Part shown: piece after piece, positions 1 through 9,845 of the stretch | Layout of the letters: the number at the start of each line of letters is the position of its first letter | How positions within the stretch are numbered: the first letter of the stretch is position 1 | NCBI GenBank assembly: GCA_935421135.1 | Contig: OW285192.1 | Span: 2,957,501 to 3,021,500 of the forward strand | Length of the DNA stretch: 64,000 nucleotides | Origin: Bugulina stolonifera | Lineage: Eukaryota > Bryozoa > Gymnolaemata > Cheilostomatida > Bugulidae | Direction of reading: 5' to 3' | Made by a program: the position numbers and the translations under genes | The notes under the pieces: model-generated | Database searches by the model: none | Told to the model about the DNA's origin: nothing | The model's input: the letters and a program-made list of their open reading frames with translations, nothing else

Positions 1-49
1 ATCACGATCTAGTAAGTGATTTACTCTTTTATATTTACTTATGCCACAA

Positions 50-135
50 GTGTGCAGCATTAGCCTAGTGATGTGCAGCATTAGCCTAGGTGTGCAGCAT
101 TAGCCTAGTGATGTGCAGCATTAGCCTAGTAATGA
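50..135. repeat. short tandem repeat, ~20-bp unit
   Basis: Four imperfect copies of a unit reading TGTGCAGCATTAGCCTAGTG lie in a row. No coding potential is visible. Confidence 0.85.
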
Positions 136-2550
136 GCTAGGTGCACATGTTACTGTTAGAATGTAATAAAATAGTAGCCTAATAAAGTAAATTTTCTAGA
201 CTTTAGAGCGTTTTTTTAAAATAAATATAGACCTACCTTTAAATAATATGTCACAACCGCCATCTAATGTACAAATTTCCTGCAGGTGTGTGTGAAGCAG
301 CTTTAGCATTGTACAGTCGTCGCCTTACATGAGGTTTTATTGGGTGTTTCCTGAACTATAAGCTGTGTATGTCCTAGACTAGGTTGGAGTTGAGAAACCT
401 AACCATGCTGAGTGGTAAGATGATTAAGGTTGATATTAAGAGCTCAGCCTATTGCCATAAATAGGCTATAGTCGTCCTAAGTGATGTCATGCAAAAACCA
501 GCTGATCAAAGTTCAAATTACCGTAGAAAACTGACCATTCACTTCGACTTGGTACCTAGACCTAGTGTGTTTTGGAATTGCCTGCACAATGGTTCTTTGT
601 GAAGAGGTAGAGAATTTATATACATGTACCTATTATACATGTAGGCCTACTGCTGCTGCCTACACTTAACACACTGATATACACACTGATATATGGGTTA
701 GGTTGGTTGTATCATGTGGTTTAATATTGAACTCCCAAGAACGAGAGTGATTGTTATTGAATATAATTATATTTCTTGTAAACTATAGCTTATAGTATAC
801 ATCATACATAATAGCCTGCTCAAAAGAGAGGATAACTGCTTAGTGTCAAAAACAGCTAGAGAGCGTGAAGGCTACATTTACATGTATAGATCACCCAGTC
901 ATTGGCTAAAACTAAAAGTGCTTATCTCCGACTCCTCTTACCATATATCTGAAATTACATAACATAGTCAGCAGTTAGGCCTATGCTGATGCTCCATGTG
1001 GAGATTACAAGCCAGTCTACTGGTGGCTGTTTGTTGTTGGAAGATATGATTCGTTTAACATTCAAAGTTCTAAATTAGAAGTCAGAACTGTGAGACAAAC
1101 TACTGCAGCTTAGATACCTAATTATTATTTTGTGTTTCTCTGTTGTTATCCTATTTGAATAGGTCTACCTATTGATTGTCCCAGCAACAGTCTCAGTAAT
1201 GCTCTATATGCTGTTGTTGAGTGCATAAGCTATTAATAGATGTTTATCACGTCACTGCCAGTGGAAATTTCCAGCTTCATGATTCATTGAAATTGAAAAC
1301 CTATTTTGAGGATCACAATAAAGTGCATGCTGGATAAAGATGGGAAATACATGTAAATCCTGTGTAGATTATAGCCTATGAGTGTGTACTGTACTGTTAT
1401 GACGTGGACTTGTTCTCTCCCACCTTCAGGTCCTCTCATTTGACTCCCAGAGATGAGTACAATGTAGTGTAAATCCCTAAACTGTTTGCCGCTTCTAAAT
1501 CACTCAGATATCTCACTTGAAGGTCTCAGTTGGATTACAAGCTCATCATCGTTTATTTTTAATATCTGGACTGAACCGGACTCACTGTTTCTGTATTGAT
1601 ATTAACAGAAGAACAGCAGGCTTGGAGGAATGCGATTAGTCAATCACTGCCACATGGATATCAGATGTATTTTATGGCCATCAAAGTTTGCTAAATTATA
1701 AGCTTATCACTACGTCCTGATGTTGTTGTCAGAATTGGAATTGTCTTCCCTCCCTTTGAAAAGCCTGACTTGCTACTCATTTGCTCACATTGTGTGAGCT
1801 ATTCATATGCCTGCCCAATGATTAACATTGGAGAGTTTTAAGCTAACTTACCTCTGCCAGTGATTTAAGACAGTTTGCAAATTATTAATTAATTATTGTG
1901 GTATTTTTTCCAAATAATTTGGCGAAAAAGTTGAAAAAGCATGTTATACCCTAGAAAAAAAGGGAGAGAAATTCAGTTGGACATGACAATCAGTTACGTG
2001 ACCTATCGCTGGTTGGTAGGTCATGAATAGCTCAGGTACCAAGAGGCATCAAATAGTTTACACTGGGAGGCGATTTCAAACATAAATTATATTTATTTAC
2101 TATTTCCATTTGTAAGTGAGTGATTCGCCTTCATCAAATAAGCTCACCAAATATGGTAAGATATGACTTTGTGAGGTAACTTTTTAGATAAAGACGTGCA
2201 AGTGGTAGTAACTCCATATCAGTGTTTAGCCTAGGATATGAGCATGAGCTGTCCACTAGCACATAGCATTACAGTGTTATACCACACTGCTGCTCTGGCC
2301 TACTCTCCCTTTCTGGATACTTATGATAGTATAGTATTGTAATATGCAGGTACATGTACATTACATATACATGTACCTGTATTTCATGCCCTCTGGTATT
2401 TATACATTGCATATAGAACATAGCTAAATGCTTGCATTGCAGATGACTGACAACATGTACTCTAATCAATAGTAATAGTGATAGTGTACACACCTGTCCA
2501 CACTACATGCCTACAGTGTATATATCTAGACTAATAATACTGTACACACA
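136..2550. other. no supported gene; possible 5' introns of the PRAS40-like gene
   Basis: No long open frame or convincing exon pair was found on either strand. The next feature opens with a splice acceptor, so upstream exons must lie here or left of the window. I looked for the PRAS40 TOS-type motif (F-x-M-D-E) on the + strand and did not find it. Confidence 0.5.
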
Positions 2551-2553
2551 CAG

Positions 2554-3420
2554 GTGGACAGGCAGACATGGGAGACATCTTAGCCAAGTCAGTACCAATA
2601 CCAATACGAAGGGAAATGCTGGCGTCGGCTAGTCGGGCCAGCGAATCCTCTAGTGATGATGACACCACGCCTCAGCCACAAGATATGCAGGTATTCCTTG
2701 TTACATGATTGTATTCTAATAAGAGTAGTGTAGATAACTCCATAGCATTAGGCTACATGATAGTATTCCACTAGGTGTAGTGTAGATAACTTCATGGTGT
2801 AATATGTTGGTAATTCACAGAGTCGGTACGGACAACCCCTAGAGGCTCGGTTACACGAGAGACCGTGAGGTTTGACAGATCACCTTCGTTGTTCATTGAC
2901 ATGGCTGTCTCTGTAGGCAATGCGCGGTACCGGCCCACCGGTGGCATTGATTACTACCCAGGCAATAACCAAAGCTGATTTTTAATAAATTATTTAAATG
3001 GAGTCGTATCTAATATTAACCAATCACAACAGTGTTTTGTGATACCTGGGACTAAAAAGTACAATATGTTGGTTTTTACATCGCCGAACAAACAGCACAC
3101 CAATCTGCTCTAGAACGAGGCTTTGTCGGCTGAAAACGAACGATCGGCCTCTTGTGTAGCCAAGAGTTTAATGTTACATGTTGGTATTCCATAGCGAAGG
3201 AAGTGAAGATAACTCCTCACTAGGCTATATACATAAATGTTTATTGCACTCTCGCCTCTGTGGGTATTCCTGGTTCTAGGGTATCATTGTATTGCGGTAG
3301 GCATCGATCAAGGCTCTAGCTCAGAGTGTTGGAGGAGATGGTACTGAGATGTTTGGAGATTTACCAAGACACAGGTTCAAGTCCTTCAGCACCTACTCTC
3401 ACAGCACACGTCACTACTGA
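2554..3420 (+). CDS. AKT1S1: PRAS40 / AKT1S1-like protein, last two coding exons (5' partial)
   Basis: Two exons join in phase 0: 2554-2690 (acceptor CAG at 2551-2553, donor GTATTC) and 3301-3420 (acceptor TAG, stop TGA 3418-3420). The encoded tail reads LAKSVPIPI, then SESSSDDD, then ASIKALAQSVGGDG, then TEMFGDLPRHRFKSFS. This follows human PRAS40 in order: AKSLPVSVPV around Ser183, the acidic SSDEE patch, the ASMRAL helix and FGDLPRPRLNTS around the Akt site Thr246. RHRFKS keeps the Akt consensus RxRxxS/T. In the known family the protein binds Raptor and restrains mTORC1 until phosphorylated and held by 14-3-3. An ATG at 2568 could be a start, but the open frame runs back to the acceptor, so an upstream exon ending in phase 1 is more likely. 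The intron carries a MITE-like element. Identification rests on a short tail. Confidence 0.72.
2848..3172. mobile_element. MITE-like inverted-repeat element in the PRAS40-like intron
   Basis: The left end CTCGGTTACACGAGAGACCG matches, imperfectly, the reverse complement of the right end (CTTGGCTACACAAGAGGCCG). The interior has no coding capacity. No clear target-site duplication was found, so the ends are approximate. Confidence 0.5.
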
Positions 3421-3464
3421 CCAATGAGAAGATAGCACACGTCATTACTGACCAATGAAAAGAC
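3403..3464 (+). repeat. tandem duplication across the stop codon
   Basis: A ~31-bp unit starting AGCACACGTCACTACTGACC, which contains the PRAS40-like stop codon, is followed at once by a second copy with two or three changes. Confidence 0.8.
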
Positions 3465-6240
3465 AGCTGGCAAGGGCAAGCAATATAAATACTACTTCCA
3501 ACAGTTTCGTTCAGCAGTCTTCCCTTATCTTCTATACGAGTCAACCCTTCCGAAACTTCGCCTTCCTGATTGTCTCATTGTCCGTTATATGATGCGTTTT
3601 GCTCATTGATTGACTAGAATATACACCCTCCATATATTATGCAGTATAATTAGCTATCAATATGTACCCTGGTAACCCCATACCGTTCACTACCCTCTAG
3701 CTAATTACCAACTGCATTTTCTTCCGACAAGGTGCTTTCTAGGACAGGGTGGCTTCTACACATTGACAGTAACAAGGGTAGTTGTAGCGTTATTTTAAGG
3801 CAGTTTTTACTTTGTTTTGATACACTTTGGTGACTCGGCAAGTTGTATTTTATAGGGATTTTAGATCAGTATTATAAGAATTTAGATGGTTGTGCTTATA
3901 TACAAATATGCATTATATATTACGTAATAGCTGTAGACTAGTACCCACACCCACCTTGCCAACTACTGCTGGAAGGGTTTTGGAGGTAATTAAAATAACA
4001 CTTTTGTACTTCATCTTACTTTTTCATAAAACCAGGTTTCTTGTTACACCTAAATTTAGACTTACTTTTCCAGTAGTCATGGCTACAACAAGCTGCAGCT
4101 GTGTGGTATGGTGCATGTTGATGTTTTTTAAACTTTAATATGCTATACATGTATATATCTGTTATTGCATCACAATAGAGGTTATATTCTATAATTATGT
4201 GCCAACCATTGTGTTACCATAATAAGTTATAGAGTATGCTACATGAATTTAGGAGTTGTCTGTTATTGAACTGTTTCAGAAGATTAGGTTTTCAGGGATT
4301 TTGGGCGATTGACTGGTCCTGCAGCTCTTGGGTTATTCATTAATTCTTTAGGAGTGCTTTGAGCTTTCCATACTTTCTACTAATGTACTGAATGGTTATG
4401 TTTGGCATTCTCTAAATAAATATAGTTGTTGAAACATAATGGTATGTCCTCTCATCTCACTACCCTACTGTCTGTATAGTGTGTACCAGTATAATACCAA
4501 GTTTTGGCCAAGTGTAGGAGCAAGTAAATGACTAATATGTTCTGACTGGGTTCAAACCCTGGGAACTCCTTGCTCAGTGATGCTGGTGACCATAAAAAGA
4601 AATTGTCCTTACTTGACATCTAAATTTGGGTGACATGAATCTCACAAGCATATGTTTTGATTGTTTTATTCATGTTACACCTGATAACACTATAGGATAG
4701 GCCATGCGCTATGACCACATTGGATCTATGGGGCATCATATAGTAGCTGAGTCCTGGTGCATTCCCATTTTGCCTTATACATGTAGAACGTACAGTTCAA
4801 AAATACATACAAGATTATGTATATATGTAAACATTGGGTATGTCCTATTTTAGCCTGTAGTACTGCTCAGCAAATTAACTTAAGCCCCTGTTTAATTTTT
4901 GTGTCATGCAAATTTCATTTGCTGCAGCCAAATACAGCAGTATATTGGCAAAATGAATGGTAATTTTTTTATGAACCTGTCATTTCAGCTCTTACATTTA
5001 CACGGATGATGTAAATTTTCCTTGTCAGTCTGCAGTGCAATACACTTGCTGAATATACGAATCAAGGCCACTCTTAATCGTCTTGCATCAATTTGTTTTT
5101 ATATGTTCCAAGAGTAGATAACTCCTTCATATTGTAGCAGTCGACCCACTGTAGACAACTCCAATTGCTATGATCGTGTGCTTGTGCTCATAGTACATCC
5201 TTAGCCTTCGATGCTAGGTACCACCTTACTGTGTTAATAGGGGCACCTGGTGCATAGCTGACTCCCAAGAGGGTGTTCTAACAGTGTAAGTAGCTTAGGC
5301 TACTATCTAAGCATCACCACTGACCACTAGAATACAGTTGATAAATGTGTAAAAGGTAGTATAAGACTGATATAATTTCCAAACTGTTGTCTTTTATATA
5401 GATATAGGCCACACAATCCATGTTCACAGAGTAAAAATACAGGTAAATGCATGTACATAGCACATAGACCATAGGGTAATGGCAAAGCAAAGCAAGAACA
5501 CTGGTAAATAATTGAAAAAGTATCCCATTAAACAACAGGCTATTGAAACGTTCTATTCAAGTCATGGATGGTATGGCTGTCTTCCTGTTGTTGGGATATC
5601 TTGGTTACCATTGGGATGCTGTTGGGTAGTATATTATTGTCATTGGTTGGCTTTCATGGGTCCTGGAAGCCTTCCATAACAATATTATATTATAATACTT
5701 GTCAATTATTTACCTAATGAGTTATCTTTGCTAGAGTGTTCTATAGAGTTATCTTCTCTACAGAGTTGCTCAAGCTCCTGAGTAGCGTTGGGTTAGGCAT
5801 AACGACAATGAACAAAAGTTACTAATGTCACAATGTGCTAGAGTGGGTGCTACTAGCAGTAGTTGGTAGTTGTAATTGTACTAGTGCATGTAACATTCTT
5901 CTTAGCTTATTTGAGTCAATAAGTTATCTATCAATGTCAGCAGGACTGCCTATAATACTGGTAAGTGGTACGGTTACATGTAGTAGCAGTCATGGTAACT
6001 AACAAATGTACATGTTGTGTTCTAGATTACAGTAATTAACTAAGAGTTGTAGCTGAGCGGCCTACAACCAGTCAGGCTAGGTAGATAGTCCTGTTCAGTC
6101 AATATTGACAAACACATACCCTAATAGTATGAATACTGTCCACTAACTGACTAACACATGAACCATATGTGGCACACCCCTTTCTCCCTCTAGGGCGGTC
6201 CAATGTGATGATGACATCGACAGGTAGATGACTAATCGAC
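3465..6240. other. intergenic, no supported gene
   Basis: Short open frames here lack splice context or recognisable protein sequence. The only structured item is the tRNA-like segment near 4502-4570. Several copies of the dispersed motif AGAYAACTCC (or its complement) also occur. Confidence 0.5.
4502..4570 (+). repeat. tRNA-derived SINE head (degenerate)
   Basis: An A-box-like GGCCAAGTGTAGGAGC is followed about 35 bp later by a near-perfect B-box, GGGTTCAAACCC. Both are internal pol III promoter elements. No clover-leaf closes well, so a SINE remnant is more likely than a tRNA gene. Confidence 0.4.
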
Positions 6241-6312
6241 AGGTAAACATTATATTATAATTATTTATATTCCATATAGGGCATATTGATATTTGGTAAA
6301 CGGAATGAAAAT

Positions 6313-6400
6313 AAATATTTATGTTATAATTATAAATATTATAATATTATACAAAATTTTGTATAATATTATAATATTTATAATTATAACATAAATATTT
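6313..6400. repeat. perfect 88-bp palindrome, no spacer
   Basis: The 44-bp arms 6313-6356 and 6357-6400 are exact reverse complements, centred on ACAAAATTTTGT. The arms are almost pure A/T and would extrude as a cruciform or fold as a hairpin. AT-rich DNA surrounds it (about 6240-6490). Confidence 0.95.
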
Positions 6401-8660
6401 TGAAAATAATGTACATGTATATTATAATAATAATATATAATTAATAATAATAGAATTAATTATAATTATAATAATATATTGATAATTCTATTTGACCTGA
6501 ATAGTGTAGTTGTATCAGGGGTATAGTATTACTCCTTTACCATCTCTGTCTTCTTTGGTACATATACAACTATATCTCTATTTAATACTACTATGTTATA
6601 ACTATCTATATTTAATATGATATACATGTATATTACATTATTTATTTAACTAAAAAGTATTGCCCAATTTTTCCTACAACTAACATAATTTACTACAAAT
6701 ATTTGCCAATGTGCTCAAATCTTCTAACATGCATTGTACATTGCCCATGTATACGCTGTGCTACATAACATACATTGTACACTAATGCTAATGTGCTAAA
6801 CTTTTCCATACGATATTTATTATACTGAGTAAGTCATATACTATAACCAGTATTCAAAGCGTAGTTATACGTGAGTATACAGAGAGTATACGCCTGTACC
6901 CACCTCAATTTAGTGGTTATATGGCCAGCGGTTCACTGTGGACCTGATAGTGTAGTGATAGAGCGCTTGACTATCCAAGGGTCTTGAGTTTGAATCTAAC
7001 CAAAGCATGATTTTTTTCATTTTAGTAATTCACTAACTTCTTAGCTACTATAAGTTCAACTTCAAGTAGATAGCTATACAATACTAATCTGTAAGATTGC
7101 ATGCACCGTGTACCCACCTCATTTGTTCTGCTTCGAACACTGACTATAACTATTACTACACACTTAACCACTGCAATATTTTTAAATTACTTAAGCCTCT
7201 ATACCAAATTCAACCTGCAGAAGCGGACCGTCATCCCATCTACAGAGTGGTATTATATTCAACTCTGAGGCACCAGATATCACATTCTAGTAAAACATGA
7301 TTATTGTTGAAGAGGCTGTCTAATGATACACTGTAGAGCTCCTCAACAAAGATTTCCTTCTGAAATGCCAGACAAAGGTATGAAGATATAATAACTAATT
7401 ATATTCCACTAAGAGGTCCATTGAAATGACCACTAGATTGGTCATTAGGGAGACAATCAGCACCCGCCATTGGCCTACATTCTGTTCGTCTAACCACGCC
7501 TTCAGACAGCTAGACTGTCTATGCAAACATTGCAGATGCTTGGTATGCTAGGTCACTTCATATACTAGTTAATGCTACTAATCTGACATTTATCCACTCC
7601 CCTAGTTATTGTACCATCAGAACAACAGGGGAATTGTCTTCTCTCATATTGTATAACAGCATCATGTACACTATCCACTTATATACACTCTTACTATTGA
7701 TGACTCATTTAAAGGGCTACAAAAATAATAATATATTGTTTGGTATATCTAAACTTTAAGGTTGAGGCTGCTATATGCACTTTATTAAAACTCTGAAAAT
7801 AATTTGGGCTGGGATATGGAAGTATATAAAATTATCATGAAAAGTGGGTTCTGCAAAAGGAAGTCCCATGTTACAGGGGTGTTGCCCACATTCTGTGTGA
7901 CATGTGAAGGCCCATAGCTTGGCTCTCTAATTATAGTCCTGCATAGGGGAGTTACCAGGTGCCCCATACTTATACTATAAACCCACAGCTATGAGATTAT
8001 TAGGCTTATGTAATCCTATGGTTTTCTCAATAATATGGCCAGCCATTGAATAATACTCGTACGTACAGTATAATCAGGGACTAGTAGAACAAGCAAAGGA
8101 AGCAGTGAGTGAGGACATTGAGACAAAAAATCTTGTAGTTGCTGACCAAAGCTAGTTGAGGGCTATGACTATGTTGTAGTAATATAATACTTCTGCAGAT
8201 ATTATTATTATATTACATGTATACATGTAAATGTAATGTAATGCAAAATGATTTTAATATTTAGATTACAAGTGGCATTATAATATACGTGTAATAATTT
8301 TTATATAAACCTACATGTACATTCAGGACTTGTTTGAGATGATAAATATGTTCAACCATAAAAATCTATGTTACTTATTAATACATGTAGTGCATGATTG
8401 TACATGTAGGTACAGATATACAGTAGTCCTTGCATGAAAATATAGGGTAGATACTGCATGTAGATAGACTGTAATATGTTATATTGCATTGAATTATAAA
8501 AAACAGTACATACATATAGTACTACTACTAACATGTATGTAATAACATTATACGGCGTTATGGTCTAATAGAGTATCAGTATGTATTACAACATGCATGC
8601 ATTGTATTACATTAAAATGTACTACATTGTAATACAAATAAAATATCTGTTAGGTACAGT
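6401..8660. other. intergenic, AT-rich, no supported gene
   Basis: No exon with credible splice sites and protein content was found. Apart from the SINE head near 6.97 kb, only TACATGTA-rich and AT-rich DNA is visible. Confidence 0.5.
6939..7006 (+). repeat. tRNA-derived SINE head
   Basis: TAGTGTAGTGATAGAGCG resembles an A-box and GAGTTTGAATCTAA a B-box at the spacing found in tRNAs. The acceptor stem does not pair, so this is probably a SINE head or tRNA pseudogene. Confidence 0.5.
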
Positions 8661-8689
8661 AGTGGAGAAATTTGGATAGCCTTAGTTCC

Positions 8690-8815
8690 TTGTTTTGTGG
8701 TTGGGGTTTGGGGTAAGGGCGGTCAACCAGCAAAACTTTTAGAAGACAACTTCTCCTGCTTCATTTTTGGCGAAGAACAAAGGCTTTTCTCCACTTCTGC
8801 ACCTAACTCTAAAAT
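8690..8815 (+). repeat. dispersed repeat copy (GGTCAACCA family)
   Basis: The block from GGTTGGGGTTTGGGGTAAG through GGCGGTCAACCAGCAAAAC and the following 70 bp is repeated in diverged form on the - strand at 32222-32390. A fragment of its first 25 bp recurs on the - strand near 18147-18175. A 112-codon open frame covers it, but nothing supports translation. Confidence 0.55.
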
Positions 8816-9383
8816 ATTTCATTGGAGGAATAGGAGTAATGTGACAGTTATTCAAGCCAATTTAGAGTTGTGTAAGTTTGGCATATATCATTTGGGGCCA
8901 TATGTTGTAGAAACAACTTCACATAAAACAAGAAAACGTGGCAGAACTGAGGTATTCTGTTGCAACAAGCAAAATTTTACCAAAAACACAGATCCAAATT
9001 TCTGTTTAAAGCCTAGACTTGGAATACCTGATTAGATGAAGATATTGGGTACTGCTGGCATTAATTCCCACCCATTACCTATGCTGGAATCTGAGCTACT
9101 TAACCACACTAATTTAATTGGCTAGCCTTTGTTATGCAACTGCTTCCATTTTGTTTCCACGGTTACAGGGTAAACAAAGTTTACATCCTTTGTAATTAAA
9201 TATGGCAGAATGAGAGATTGCAGTGTTTTCCATTTGCAGACAACAGACAAACTGATTATGTTACATGAATTTTTGTTGCATATATGGGAAGATAATAACC
9301 TATATAACATACTTGTAATTGCTATATAAAAAGGCCTGATTTCAGTAGGATGATAACTTATGTAACATTTTTTTTATTGTAAT

Positions 9384-9512
9384 CTTGAACACCCCTAGCC
9401 TCAGTTCTAAACCCACCAACCAAACTGAATAGGAATTTCGATGGAACTACTGTTGAACCAAGGCTAAAATAGTTAACAATGGTTAACAATGGTTAGTAGT
9501 CACCCATAGTAT
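9384..9512 (+). repeat. module 1, left part (leader repeat)
   Basis: This ~130-bp leader starts at CACCCCTAGCCTCAGTTC and ends at TAGTCACCCATAGT. It recurs at 14565-14690 and, more diverged, at 17896-18035. In the uninterrupted copy the next bases are ACCAATAATTAATAAAATA. Here those bases are displaced to about 13886 by a LINE. Confidence 0.8.
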
Positions 9513-9845
9513 ATATATTCCATTTTTTTATTCTGGCAGAGAATAAGTCCAATGGACTTTTGTCCAGAAAACAAGAAGTTTAAGTACACTAAGTAAATAA
9601 GATTACAGTGTGAGAAGAAAAAAAAAAAAAGTAGAGAAAAAAAAGCTAAAGTTTGGATTTTACAAAGGCAAACAACTACCGGTAAATTAGTTATAGTAAT
9701 ACATATAAAAATTGCTAGCATGTAGTAAATAAAACCAGTAGAGTAAAAGATGAGTAAATAAACTAAAAGAAGTACATATAAAATTTTGAGCATTTAGTAG
9801 AATAAAACTAATAAAGTACAAGACAGAGTGTTGATAAAATGAGCT

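Noticed and set aside
2820..2870. Alternative second PRAS40-like exon after CACAG at 2820
   Set aside because: It stays in frame but stops after 15 codons inside the MITE-like element. The exon at 3301 restores the PRAS40 FGDLPR motif and is clearly better.
8697..9035. 112-codon open frame
   Set aside because: It lies in a dispersed repeat with a non-coding diverged copy at 32.3 kb. No domain was recognised.
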